64,000 bases of DNA from Effusibacillus pohliae DSM 22757 (GCF_000376225.1 NZ_AQXL01000131.1:1-64000), one strand, 5' to 3'; counted from the stretch's first letter, positions 53,656 through 62,828 are shown. Notes: generated by a model not told the origin, from the sequence alone. A program made the numbers and translations.

Positions 53656-54351
53656 TCACACGGTCAGATAAACCCGGACCACGTCTTCCCCGATCTTCGT
53701 CGGTTGGCCTTCCGCCGCCACGGATCCTTTTTCCAAAACGTAACAATAATCCGCCACAGCCAAGGCGAAATCGAGACTCTGTTCGACCAGAACGATCGCC
53801 ATGCTTCGTTTCTCTTTTAGCGACCGGATGACTTCTTCAATCTCCTGCACAAGATTCGGCTGAATCCCTTCCGTTGGCTCGTCAAGCAACAGCAGTTTAG
53901 GCCGGGTGACCAATGCTCTGGCGATGGCAAGCTGCTGCTGTTGACCTCCGCTGAGGTCACCCCCTTTGCGCGAACCCATGGTTTTCAACAATGGGAACAT
54001 CTCGTAGATCTCGTCCTGAATCTTGCGCTCCCGTTTGGGTAACGGCTGTAGTCCCAACTGTAGATTTTCTTCCACCGTCAATTGGGGAAAAATCTCCCTC
54101 CCCTGCGGCACATAAGCGATCCCCCGGGCGGCCCGCTGTTCCGGTCTGAGATTCGTGATGTCCTGCTGTTCGAAGCAAATCGTTCCCCGCTGCGGATGCA
54201 GAAGACCGATGATAGTTTTTAAAAGCGTCGTTTTCCCTACCCCGTTCCGCCCCAGCACAGACACTACCTGTCCGGTTTGCACGGAAACATGTAAGTTGCG
54301 CAAGACCACCGTTTCTCCGTAACACACTTCCAGATTCTCCAGCTTTAACAT
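53656..54351 (-). CDS. urtE: urea ABC transporter ATP-binding protein UrtE
   Basis: About 231 residues: Walker A G-R-N-G-V-G-K-T-T, the ABC signature L-S-G-G-Q-Q-Q and Walker B L-L-L-L-D-E-P-T-E-G-I-Q-P, the last run being typical of UrtE/LivF. The ATG at 54351 overlaps the end of the (frameshift-corrected) urtD. The gene itself is intact, but its partners UrtA, UrtB and most of UrtC are missing here, so it may no longer serve a transporter. Confidence 0.9.
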   Translation of the reverse strand: MLKLENLEVCYGETVVLRNLHVSVQTGQVVSVLGRNGVGKTTLLKTIIGLLHPQRGTICFEQQDITNLRPEQRAARGIAYVPQGREIFPQLTVEENLQLGLQPLPKRERKIQDEIYEMFPLLKTMGSRKGGDLSGGQQQQLAIARALVTRPKLLLLDEPTEGIQPNLVQEIEEVIRSLKEKRSMAIVLVEQSLDFALAVADYCYVLEKGSVAAEGQPTKIGEDVVRVYLTV

Positions 54352-55099
54352 GCCGCTTCGATCCTCCGTCCCAGATACACTTCCGTCACCCGGGGGTCTT
54401 CCTGCACCTCTGCGATGGTTCCCCGGCAAAGAATTCTGCCTTCATGCATGACTGTCACATGGTCGGAAAATTTTCTGACAAATTCCATGTCATGATCCAC
54501 CACCAACAGCGAACGGGTTTTCGCAATTCCTGAATCAACTGGCCAGTCTTTTCCGTTTCCGGTTTGGTCATGCCGGCCACCGGTTCATCGAGCAAAAGCA
54601 GTTCTGGATTCTGCATCAGCAACATGCCGATTTCCAACCATTGCTTCTGCCCGTGTGCCAATGTCTCGGCTTTCATATGCGCGAAGTCGAGCAGGTTGAT
54701 CATTTCGAGCTGCTGCCAAATCTGATCCCGTTCTTCCGCTGACAGTTTTGCCCGTAGAGCGGCCAGCAGGTTGCGGTTTTGTTGCATCGATAATTCGAGA
54801 TTCTCAAACACAGTCAGATTGCCGAATACAGACGGGGCTTGAAACTTGCGGCCGACGCCCAAGCGTGCAATCTGATATTCCTGCAGTTGGGTCAAGTCGA
54901 TTTCACCCTTGAAAATCACTTCCCCACGCTCCGGTTTGACTTTGCCGCAGATGACATCCAGCAGGGTGGTTTTGCCCGCCCCGTTCGGACCGATCAGAAA
55001 ATGAACCTCGCCCTGTCGCATTTCGAAATCGATCTGGTTCAACGCTTTAAAACCGGCAAAATCAACCGTTACGTCTCGGATCCAGAGAATGGGTTTCAT
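54345..55099 (-). pseudogene. urtD: urea ABC transporter ATP-binding protein UrtD, frameshifted
   Basis: The reading frame from 55099 gives Walker A G-P-N-G-A-G-K-T-T, A-H-G-Q-K-Q-W-L-E-I-G and Walker B L-L-L-L-D-E-P-V-A-G-M, then departs at an AAAA run (54518-54521) and stops at 54455. Adding one base there restores L-L-V-V-D-H-D-M-E-F-V and the rest of UrtD to a TAA at 54345 that overlaps the urtE start, as in intact operons. So one A is missing from a homopolymer, by mutation or by sequencing error. Confidence 0.85.
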
Positions 55100-55322
55100 A
55101 GAAACGATCCACCGCCCTTTTCCAGCCGAATTTTTCCCGAAACCAATCCGACACACCAACAATTCCGTGTGGCAAGAAAAGCACGACGACAAGAAACAGT
55201 CCTCCGAGAAAATACAACCAGATATCGGGATACGATTCGCTAAAAAAGCTTTTCGCTGCATTTGTCAACACAGCGCCGACAACCGCTCCGAATAATGTTC
55301 CGCGGCCGCCAAGAGCCACCCT
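55062..55322 (-). pseudogene. 3' remnant of urea permease gene urtC
   Basis: V-A-L-G-G-R-G-T-L-F-G-A-V-V-G-A to the stop matches the last quarter of UrtC, with the final two membrane segments and I-W-L-Y-F-L-G-G-L-F. Everything before it (about 280 residues) is absent, together with urtA and urtB. It joins abruptly to a different gene at about 55320. Confidence 0.85.
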
Positions 55323-55485
55323 TTTCTTTGACCAGGTACCAGACAAACCAACCGGGCCACGGACTCAGCCCCAGGCGGATTTTTTGTTGGTTTGCGCCGG
55401 AAGTTTGCGAAGCTTCACCACCGGAACAGCCCGTCGTCGCAACCAGCAGCAGGGCACTGATCAACCATGCAGCCAGTTTTCTCAT
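55318..55485 (-). pseudogene. 5' remnant of an ABC substrate-binding lipoprotein gene
   Basis: AGGAGGAGG precedes an ATG and a lipoprotein signal (L-L-L-V-A-T-T-G-C-S-G-G), then I-R-L-G-L-S-P-W-P-G-W-F-V-W-Y-L-V-K-E-K-G, the first strand and helix of NMT1/SsuA-like binding proteins found beside guanidine or urea-carboxylase genes. The match ends after 56 residues, exactly where urtC sequence begins. Confidence 0.82.
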
Positions 55486-55520
55486 AAAATCCTCCTCCTC
55501 GCTAAAAATTGCTCTTGAAT

Positions 55521-55553
55521 AAAAAAGGAGTTAACAAACAGATTGTTAACTCC
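55521..55553 (-). terminator. riboswitch terminator
   Basis: GGAGTTAACAA and TTGTTAACTCC form an 11-base stem followed by TTTTTT. The 5' arm overlaps the last bases of the guanidine aptamer (GGGAGGAG). Confidence 0.9.
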
Positions 55554-55657
55554 TCCCGGGCTTTTGTCCCTCCGTGTAGCATTTGCACCAGGCAAATGCC
55601 GTTCTCTCTTGGACCAGTCCCCACCGAACATCCCGTGGGCGGAACCCTAGAAAACCT
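55552..55657 (-). promoter_or_regulatory. guanidine-I (ykkC) riboswitch
   Basis: Minus-strand landmarks are in the right order: TCTAGGGTTCCG, then GGACTGGTCCAAGAG, then TACACGGAGGGACAAAAG and CCCGGGAGG. The second conserved block, ACGGAGGGA with AAAAGCCCGGGAG, is the guanidine-I type, not the ppGpp or PRPP subtypes. It precedes a terminator, so guanidine should turn on what follows. What follows is now the urease operon with a damaged front. Confidence 0.9.
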
Positions 55658-55679
55658 TGATCTATGTGGTTGTGGTTTG

Positions 55680-55732
55680 AGCATAGCAAAATCGGTTGGG
55701 AAGTTGAATATTCCATGTTAGACTATCTAACA
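55680..55732 (-). promoter_or_regulatory. TnrA-activated promoter of the riboswitch-urease transcript
   Basis: A TGC-TATGCT extended -10 predicts a start near 55673. The perfect and nearly symmetric TnrA box TGTTAGACTATCTAACA (55716-55732) is centred 51 bp upstream. Confidence 0.85.
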
Positions 55733-55846
55733 CGTAATCGAAATTTGAGAGTCTTGTTGAACCTGTAAGTCGCGACAAAGAAAATTTCAGCCACCCCGTT
55801 CAGTTTGTTCGGGCGGCCGAATGAGTACTGACAAATGGGTGGAAGG

Positions 55847-56257
55847 CTATTTTTTCTGCTGATTTTTGTAAAACTGTGCCAATTGACCTTCAATGATGGA
55901 GGTTGACCAGGAACGTTCGGTCCGATTGTGCAGTTGATTGCGAATTCCCCGCAGCAGGCGGGCGTCGTCCAGTTCCGTTTCCGAAGGCAGGGGTTGCTGC
56001 ACCGGTTCCGAGGGCGTCTGCGGCGGCTCCAGGATCTGCTTGATCTGGTAAATCGGATACTCCTGATCCATCATGTCTTTGATCCGCAACAACCGCGCCA
56101 CGTCATTGATCGAGTACAGCCGTTGCTCGCCTTCAGAACGGAGCGGACTGACAAGTCCCAGTTCTTCGTAATAGCGAATTTGCCGCAGGGATAGCCCTGT
56201 TAATTTTTTCACAATCCCGATCGTCAGCACGGCCATGTCGCGAGGCACCGGATCCAC
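55847..56257 (-). CDS. tnrA: nitrogen regulator TnrA (MerR family)
   Basis: 136 residues: a MerR-type winged helix (T-I-G-I-V-K-K-L-T-G-L-S-L-R-Q-I-R-Y-Y-E-E-L-G-L) shared by GlnR and TnrA, and a C-terminus ending I-I-E-G-Q-L-A-Q-F-Y-K. The last part resembles the M-L-E-G-Q-L-N-A-H-F tail by which Bacillus TnrA binds feedback-inhibited glutamine synthetase, so TnrA fits better than GlnR. GTG start with GGAGG nine bases upstream. The TnrA boxes around it are the expected targets. Confidence 0.88.
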   Translation of the reverse strand: MDPVPRDMAVLTIGIVKKLTGLSLRQIRYYEELGLVSPLRSEGEQRLYSINDVARLLRIKDMMDQEYPIYQIKQILEPPQTPSEPVQQPLPSETELDDARLLRGIRNQLHNRTERSWSTSIIEGQLAQFYKNQQKK

Positions 56258-56377
56258 CGGAACATCCCTCCGTTTCTGCTGGGCAACGCGATGGGCCGCC
56301 GGCAGGTGTGCAAACCGCTCCTGTTGCTCCCGCCGTTCAACCGCTGCGGGCGGTGAACCGCCAGGCTTTGCCCCTGG

Positions 56378-57400
56378 TTATGGCGATTCCGCCGGCGCCC
56401 TGCGCCAATCCTCAAATTTCTTCCACGCGTCTCCCGCATCCAGTACGGAGCGGCCGAGTTCGATTCCCTCTCCCATGTTTTGCACCCGTTCCGTCAGCCA
56501 CAAACGCAACCCGCTGTTGAGCAGCACCATATTTCGGTACGCATGTTCTCCTTGCAGCACGCCGGCGATCGACGCAGCCTGTTCGGCGGCCGTCAAATTC
56601 GCCGGTTCATTTTCCGCGTGCAGTCCGTATCGCTTTGGATCGATCAGGTGTTTTTCCATCGTGCCGTCCTGAATCCAATACAAGGCGGAAGGACGGTTGA
56701 CGGGCACATCCTCCGAACCGTCGATTCCCTGCACGATCATCGCCCGCTTGTAACCCAGTTTCACCGCCAGCTCCGCCGCCTTTTCGAGAACGGTCGTGTG
56801 GAAGACGCCCGCCACCAGATAGTCGGCGTTTGCGAGGTTGAGGAATTTTTCCGCTGTATTGAGCAGCGTCCGCACCCCGAGCTGTTCGCGAACCGGACGC
56901 AGTTGTCTAAGCGGCCGGCAAAAATTTTCCGTGTCGATGAACGCGATCCCCAATTGATTGAGCATCCGGCCAACCGTTTGCCCGTCGCCGCCTGTCGGAA
57001 CGCCCGCCTCGCGCAGGATTTCACGCAAGCTGACCCCATACTTGGGCGGCAGCGTTCCGCTTCCGTGCAAGACGACCGGCACGCCGGCCGCAGCCAAAAC
57101 GGCCGCCACCGGGATGGTCGCCGCAAACGATTTTGCCCGCCCATCATAAGGCCCGGCACAATCCAAAACACCGCCGAGCGAATGCGGGATCACGGTGGAC
57201 CGCTCCCGGGCAGCCTCGATAAACGCGAGCAGTTCGTCGACCGTCTCGCCTTTCACCCGTTCCGCGATGAAAAATGCGCCGATCTGGGCATCGCTCGCCT
57301 GCCCGTCAAAAATCTGTGCGGCCGCTTCCTTGGCCGCTTCGTACGGGAGATCCTTGGCCCCTTTTTTGCCGCGGCCGACTTCCTTGAGAAATTGCTGCAT
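56378..57400 (-). CDS. TrpD2/YbiB-like glycosyl transferase family 3 protein
   Basis: 340 residues with the anthranilate-phosphoribosyltransferase fold: an N-terminal helical domain and the V-V-L-H-G-S-G-T-L-P-P-K-Y-G loop where true TrpD has G-N-R. The altered loop and absence of trp neighbours point to the TrpD2 branch, known for binding nucleic acid rather than making tryptophan. It lies directly after nirD, a location seen in nitrate-assimilation clusters; the role there is not known. Confidence 0.8.
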   Translation of the reverse strand: MQQFLKEVGRGKKGAKDLPYEAAKEAAAQIFDGQASDAQIGAFFIAERVKGETVDELLAFIEAARERSTVIPHSLGGVLDCAGPYDGRAKSFAATIPVAAVLAAAGVPVVLHGSGTLPPKYGVSLREILREAGVPTGGDGQTVGRMLNQLGIAFIDTENFCRPLRQLRPVREQLGVRTLLNTAEKFLNLANADYLVAGVFHTTVLEKAAELAVKLGYKRAMIVQGIDGSEDVPVNRPSALYWIQDGTMEKHLIDPKRYGLHAENEPANLTAAEQAASIAGVLQGEHAYRNMVLLNSGLRLWLTERVQNMGEGIELGRSVLDAGDAWKKFEDWRRAPAESP

Positions 57401-57529
57401 TGTGTTCCGCCCCTTCGTCGCGATTCCCGCCAAAGCCATACCAACCGAAAACATACGATGCACCATCCAAACGGCTGCCGTTTCGGGAGACCCGAATCGT
57501 TCGCCAACCGGACGCTCTAGCAGGAATCG

Positions 57530-57569
57530 AAAGTGTATACCAGTCTTCCTACATACTGATATACACTTT
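57530..57569 (-). terminator. long AT-rich hairpin at the end of nirD
   Basis: AAAGTGTATA and TATACACTTT, extended by CAGT/ACTG, pair around a ten-base loop that overlaps the nirD stop. There is little GC and no T-run beyond the stem, so it may be a processing or stability element. Confidence 0.5.
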
Positions 57570-57869
57570 CTCGTTCACCACGTCTACCTGGAACGTCGTG
57601 ACACATCCGTTGTCGGGGGCCTGCACATTCCCGTCTCGCAAACAGATTTTCCAGTCGTGCAGCGGGCAGAATACGTACTCCCCGCAGACGATTCCTTCCG
57701 CCAGCGGCCCGCCTTTATGCGGACAGCGGTTTTCCACCGCCCGCACCTCGCCTGTGCTCAGGCGAAACAATGCGATTTCGCGTCCGTCCACTTTCACCAC
57801 CCTGCCCGTTTGCACGGTCAGTTCCTGTAATGTGGCCACTTGCAGCCTGACCGCCTGTACTCCTTTCAT
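57549..57869 (-). CDS. nirD: nitrite reductase small subunit NirD (Rieske)
   Basis: 106 residues with both cluster-binding motifs: C-P-H-K-G-G-P-L and C-P-L-H-D-W. It partners NirB in NADH-dependent reduction of nitrite to ammonium. AGGAGGG lies seven bases before the ATG at 57869. About 120 bases separate it from nirB. Confidence 0.93.
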   Translation of the reverse strand: MKGVQAVRLQVATLQELTVQTGRVVKVDGREIALFRLSTGEVRAVENRCPHKGGPLAEGIVCGEYVFCPLHDWKICLRDGNVQAPDNGCVTTFQVDVVNEKVYISM

Positions 57870-57987
57870 CGCAATCCCTCCTCGCGAGACTTGTGCATTT
57901 TGGGCCTCAATTCCGCCTGGCTGCCGCTCCCACGGGGTCGCCAAAACAGCTGTCACCCAACCGCGGAGAAGCGGGAAGCACCACCAT

Positions 57988-60434
57988 CTATTGTCTGTCC
58001 CCCGCCAGCACCGACAGCTCCTCAAACAGCGAACGAGACTGTTGGTTGCGGACGATCTCCTGCCACGGATCTTTCAAGACCGACAGCGCCACGTCGATCC
58101 GTTCGTTCAACTGGCGGCGGGTTTCCGGATCGTCCAGCACCTGCCGGATCGCGTCCACGCCGACCCGTTCCACCCAATAGGACGTGCGTTCCCCGTAGTT
58201 GGCGTTTTCCCGGTAGTACTGCAGGAACGCGCCGATCCATTCCATCACTTCCGCTTCCGTCTTCACCTTGCACAGCAGATCGCCGGCCCGCACATGCACG
58301 CCGCCGTTGCCGCCGACGTAGAGTTCCCAGCCGCCGTCGATTCCCACGACGCCCACATCTTTGATTCCCGATTCCGCACAGTTGCGGGGACATCCGGACA
58401 CCGCCATCTTCACCTTCGCCGGCGTGTTCAGCCGTTCAAATTTTTTCTCGATGTCGATACCCATCTGGATCGAATTTTGCGTTCCAAACCGGCAAAAATC
58501 GCTTCCGACGCACGTTTTGACGGTACGGATCGCCTTGCCGTAAGCAAATCCGGACGGCATGTCGAGTTCTTCCCAGATCTTCGGCAAATCTTCCTTTTTC
58601 ACACCCAACAGATCGAGCCGCTGGCCGCCGGTGATTTTCACCATCGGCACCCGGTATTTCTCGGCCACTTCGGCAATCCGTTTCAGTTCTGCAGGCGAGG
58701 TGACGCCCCCATAGATGCGGGGGACCACCGAATAGGTGCCGTCCTTTTGGATGTTGGCGTGCATCCGTTCGTTGACGAAGCGGGACTCCGGCTCGTCCGC
58801 ATGTGCGTCCGGCCAGAGCAGGTTGAGATAATAATTGAGCGCCGGCCTGCATTTGGAACATCCTTCCGGCTCATGCCATTCCAGCACGTGCATCACTTCC
58901 CGCACGCTCGTCAGACCCTTTTCCCTGATTTCCGCCAGCACTTCTTCCCGGCTCAGCGATGTGCAGGAACAAATCGGCTCTTTCTGCGCCGCCGCAACCG
59001 CGTCGCCCAGGACGTGCTCCAACAGTTGGGCCACCAGCGGTTTGCAGCCGCCGCAAGAGCGTGACGCCCCGGTGCAGCCCTTGATCTCTTCCACCGAGCA
59101 CAGCCCTTTTTCGCGGATCGCTCGCACGATTCTGCCCTTCGACACCCCGTTGCAGCCGCACACGATCTCGTCGTCCGCCATCGCCGCAACGGCAGATGCG
59201 CCGCCCGCCCCCCTGGCTGCTCCGCCTGCCGTCGCAGCCGGATTTTCCAAAATCGACACGCGCCGAATCTGCATCACATCGGTACCGTTTCGCATCATCT
59301 GCAAAATGCGGGAACTGTCGCTTGTATCCCCGAACAGCACAGCGCCGACCACTTTGTTGTCGCGCACCAGAATTTTTTTGTAGATGCCGGCGAACTCGTC
59401 GTGCACGCGGATCGCTCGCGTGTCGGGACTGTCCAGAAACTCGCCGGCGGAAAATACATCCACCCCCGACACCTTCAGCTTCGTATAGACGATCGAACCT
59501 TCGTACGGCGCGGTTTCCACTCCGCAGAGCCGTTTGGCCAGGACCTGCCCCTGCTCAAACAAAGGCGCCACCAGTCCGTAGACCACCCCGCGGTGCTCCG
59601 CGCATTCCCCCACCGCGTACACATGCGGCACGTTCGTTTCCAGATAGTCGTTGACCACGATGCCGCGGTTGACCTCGATGCCGCTGTCCTTCGCCAGACT
59701 TACGTTCGGCTTGATGCCGACCGCCATCACGATCAGATCGGCTGCCTCCTCCGTGCCGTCCGCAAACCGCAGCCCGGTCGCCCGCTTGCCGCCGAGGATT
59801 TCGGCCGACTGCTTTTCCAGCAGGAACCGCATCCCCTGCTTTTCCAGCTCCCGCTGCAAGAGCTTCGACGCAACCGGGTCCAGCTGCCGCTCCATCAGAT
59901 TGTCGAAAATGTGAACGACACTGACCTCCATCGACAGGTTGAGCAGCCCGCGCGCCGCTTCCAGCCCGAGCAATCCGCCGCCGATAACGATCGCTTTTTT
60001 GTATTTCTTCGAGGCTTCGATCATCGTCTCACAGTCCTTGATGTCCCGGAACGGATCACCCCTTCCTTGTCGGTGCCGGGAATCGGCAGCATGAACGGCA
60101 GCGAGCCGGTGGCGAGAATCAGATCGTCATACGGTTCCACGATCCCGCCATCGGTGTAGACCAAACGCTTCTCCGTATCGATTTTCGTCACCGTCTGACC
60201 GGCGTGCAGCATGATTCCGTTTTGCTCATACCAATCCCAGTCATTCAGCACGATGTCCCGGATGTCCGCATCGCCTGCCAGCACGGATGACAACAAAATC
60301 CGGTTGTAGTTCGGATGCGGCTCTTTGCCAAAAATGGTGATCGCAAACCGGTCCGGCGCCAGCTGCAGAATCTCCTCGACGCACCGGACGCCGGCCATTC
60401 CGTTACCGACCAGCACCAATTTTTGCTTGTTCAT
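57988..60434 (-). pseudogene. nirB: nitrite reductase large subunit NirB, split by a frameshift
   Basis: The first frame (from 60434) gives the FAD-binding start (V-L-V-G-N-G-M-A-G-V-R) and runs to G-T-D-K-E-G-V-I. One base is then missing at about 60050, and the frame stops at 60021. The next frame continues F-R-D-I-K-D-C-E-T-M-I-E-A-S and is complete: NAD-binding I-G-G-G-L-L-G-L-E, two BFD-type 2Fe-2S motifs (C-G-C-N-G-V-S and C-S-C-T-S-L-S), and siroheme/4Fe-4S cysteines in C-V-G-S-D-F-C and S-G-C-P-R-N-C. If the shift is real the enzyme is lost, unless the second part works alone. Confidence 0.9.
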
Positions 60435-62583
60435 GTTCTTTCTCCCTTTCGCTTCCGGTTCTGATTTTCCTAAACGAGACGGCGCACAATTTAAACTCCG
60501 GCATCCGCGACTCCGGGTCCAGTTCCGGGCTGGTCAGCCGGTTGACGGACCGTTCCTCCTCCCAGTGCATCGGCACAAACAGGGTGTCCGGCCGGATGGA
60601 TGGGGTGATTTTCACCCGGTATTGCACGGTTCCCCGGCGGCTCGCCAGTTCCACCCAATCGCCATCTTCGATCCCGTTGGCCGCCGCCGTCTCCGGATGC
60701 ATCTCGACATACGGTTCGGGGCACCTCGCGTTCAATGACACCGTCCGCCGGGTCTGCACCCCCGTCAAATAGTGGTTGATCAGGCGGCCGGTCGTCAGCC
60801 GATAGGGATAGTCGCCGTCAGGCAGTTCGCCCGCTTCCCTGCATTCAACCGGATGAAACATCGCCTTGCCGTGCGGATGGGCAAACCGCTCGGCAAACAG
60901 CCGCTCCGTGCCCGGATGCTCCTCTGCCGGGCAGGGCCAAAAAACGCCCTTTTGCCGCTCGATCTTTTCGTAACTGATGCCGGAATAATCCGCCTTGCCG
61001 CCTTTGCTCGCCAACCGCAGCTCTTCGAAAATCGCTTGCGGCGAGTCGTACGCGAAAAACCGTCCTTTGCCCAGACGTTCCGCCAGATCGCACAAAATCC
61101 GCCAGTCCGCCCGCGCCTGCCCGGGCGGCCGCTGCGCCGCCCGGCGCAGAATCACGCGGCCTTCCAGATTCGTCATGGTTCCCTCGTCTTCCGTCCAGGC
61201 GGAACCGGGCAGCACGATATCGGCCATTTTCGCCGTTTCGCTTAAAAAGAGATCGACCACCACCAACGTATCCAGCGCCGCCACCGCCCGTTTCACCAGG
61301 TTGCTGTTCGGGCTGGAAGTGACCGGATTGGACGCGAGCACGAACAAGCCTTTGATTTCGCCGGCCGCCATCGCTTCAAACAGCTCATAGGCCGATTTTC
61401 CCTTGCCCGGCAGTTCCCGTTCGTCGATCCCCCAAACGGAAGCGATGTACCGGCGGTGTTCCGGATGCTCGATCGAACGGTAGCCGGGCAGCTGATCCGC
61501 TTTCTGGCCGTGTTCCCGCCCGCCCTGGCCGTTGGCCTGACCGGTCACCGCCCCGTAGCCGCAGCCAGGCCGGCCGATTTTGCCGGATGCCAGCACCAGA
61601 TTGAGACAGCTCAGCACATTGTCGACACCGCGTGCGTGCTGCTCGATACCGCGCGCCGTGTACAGAATCGCCGTCTCCGCCTGCCCGTACCAACGCGCAA
61701 TCTGGCGGATGTGTTCCACCGGCACGTCGGTGATCTGCGCCACCCTTTCCGGCGTATAAGAACGGACCGTCCGTTTCACCTGCTCGAATCCGATCGTGCG
61801 GTTCTCGATAAAATCGGAGTCGATCCAGTTCTCTTCGATCATCACGTGCAGAATGCCGTTCATCAGCGCCAGATCGGTTCCCGGCCGAATCGGGACGTGC
61901 AGATCGGCCAGCTTCGCCGTGCCGGTTGCCCGCGGATCGACAACCACGATCTTCGCCCCGTTTTTCTTCGCCTGCAGCAGGTAGGGAAGGATGGTCGGCT
62001 GGCAGTCGGCCAGATTCGCGCCGACGATCAAAATGAACCGGGCGAGCGGGATGTCATGCAACGGAACCGTCATTCCCCTGTCGATCCCGAACGCCTTGTT
62101 CATGGCGGCCGCCGCCGAGGACATGCAGTAACGCCCGTTGTAGTCGATGTTGCGGGTGCCAAGCGCCACCCGGGCGAATTTTCCGAGCAGATACGCCTTT
62201 TCGTTGGTCAACGACCCGCCGCCGTAAACGGCCACCGCGTCACGCCCGTGCCGCTTCTGGATCGAGGCGAATCGCTCTGCGATCTCATCGATCGCTTCCT
62301 CCCATGTGGCGAGTGAGAATTGCCCGTTTTTCCGGATCAGGGGCACCGTCAGCCGTTCCCGGTGGCGGACATGTTCATGCGCGGCGATTCCTTTCAGGCA
62401 GGCTCTGCCGGATGCGACCGGAAATTCTCTCACCGGCTGCACGCCCGTTATTTTGGATTGAACCGGATCGACGCGCAGTTCAAGCGCACACTGCATGCTG
62501 CAAAAGCAGCAGTGGCTGGCGACGCCGACTTCAGGTGCCGTCTGGTCGACCTTGGTTTGAAACGTATGCAGCAAGTTCTGCAT
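60403..62583 (-). CDS. nasC: assimilatory nitrate reductase catalytic subunit
   Basis: 726-residue molybdopterin oxidoreductase: an N-terminal 4Fe-4S motif (H-C-C-F-C-S-M-Q-C, then C-L-K-G near 60), the molybdenum-binding core (Y-N-G-R-Y-C-M-S-S) and the C-terminal dinucleotide-binding domain (L-T-T-G-R-L-I-N-H-Y). Lack of a Tat signal and the nirB-nirD genes downstream identify the cytoplasmic assimilatory enzyme (NasC/NarB). It needs the Moco made by the moa genes in this window. AAGGAGG precedes the ATG; it overlaps nirB by 32 bases. Confidence 0.94.
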   Translation of the reverse strand: MQNLLHTFQTKVDQTAPEVGVASHCCFCSMQCALELRVDPVQSKITGVQPVREFPVASGRACLKGIAAHEHVRHRERLTVPLIRKNGQFSLATWEEAIDEIAERFASIQKRHGRDAVAVYGGGSLTNEKAYLLGKFARVALGTRNIDYNGRYCMSSAAAAMNKAFGIDRGMTVPLHDIPLARFILIVGANLADCQPTILPYLLQAKKNGAKIVVVDPRATGTAKLADLHVPIRPGTDLALMNGILHVMIEENWIDSDFIENRTIGFEQVKRTVRSYTPERVAQITDVPVEHIRQIARWYGQAETAILYTARGIEQHARGVDNVLSCLNLVLASGKIGRPGCGYGAVTGQANGQGGREHGQKADQLPGYRSIEHPEHRRYIASVWGIDERELPGKGKSAYELFEAMAAGEIKGLFVLASNPVTSSPNSNLVKRAVAALDTLVVVDLFLSETAKMADIVLPGSAWTEDEGTMTNLEGRVILRRAAQRPPGQARADWRILCDLAERLGKGRFFAYDSPQAIFEELRLASKGGKADYSGISYEKIERQKGVFWPCPAEEHPGTERLFAERFAHPHGKAMFHPVECREAGELPDGDYPYRLTTGRLINHYLTGVQTRRTVSLNARCPEPYVEMHPETAAANGIEDGDWVELASRRGTVQYRVKITPSIRPDTLFVPMHWEEERSVNRLTSPELDPESRMPEFKLCAVSFRKIRTGSEREKEHEQAKIGAGR

Positions 62584-62653
62584 GTGGACCGGACCTCCTT
62601 TGCATTTGCCAGTGGCTGCCTCGCCCGAGTACCGGCCCCGTTGCCCGCAACCG

Positions 62654-62751
62654 CATAAAGCGAAATAATCGAAGCCCTGACACGAACCTGTTGCCCGTCC
62701 GGGAGGACACTACGTCCCGGCGGACCGCACGCAGGTTGCTGCAGGGCTTCA
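62654..62751 (-). terminator. long terminator-like stem in the nasC leader
   Basis: GAAGCCCTG pairs with CAGGGCTTC about 60 bases later, with inner AACCTG/CAGGTT and GTCCG/CGGAC helices. GATTATTTCGCTTTATG follows. The 5' arm begins inside hexaloop hairpin P2, so P2 and this stem compete. Confidence 0.65.
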
Positions 62752-62785
62752 TTGCCGCAACACGATTTTGACAACATTGTCAAAA
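62745..62785 (-). promoter_or_regulatory. tandem ANTAR hexaloop hairpins in the nasC leader
   Basis: P1 is TTTTGAC-AATGTT-GTCAAAA (62766-62785), a perfect seven-base stem. P2 is GGC-AATGAA-GCC (62745-62756). Both loops have six bases with A at position 1 and G at position 4, and they are nine bases apart, followed at once by a terminator. This is the architecture recognised by NasR/EutV-type ANTAR proteins. An ANTAR gene lies at 45.2 kb. Confidence 0.85.
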
Positions 62786-62802
62786 CACGGTCTCTTGATA
62801 TG

Positions 62803-62819
62803 TGTTATTTTTTCTAACA
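62803..62819. promoter_or_regulatory. second TnrA/GlnR box, downstream of the nas start
   Basis: TGTTATTTTTTCTAACA is a perfect box, centred about 11 bases after the predicted transcription start, where binding would block rather than activate. Confidence 0.7.
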
Positions 62820-62828
62820 TGTACCTTC

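Noticed and set aside
55318-55485. The lipoprotein start before urtC as a NasS-like nitrate sensor
   Set aside because: It has a clear lipoprotein signal and only 56 residues. NasS is a full-length cytoplasmic protein.
62654-62751. nasC leader as a second Moco riboswitch, because it contains GTGTCCTCCCG like the moaA leader
   Set aside because: Only that short block is shared, and the rest of the fold differs. The hexaloop-terminator arrangement explains the leader better.
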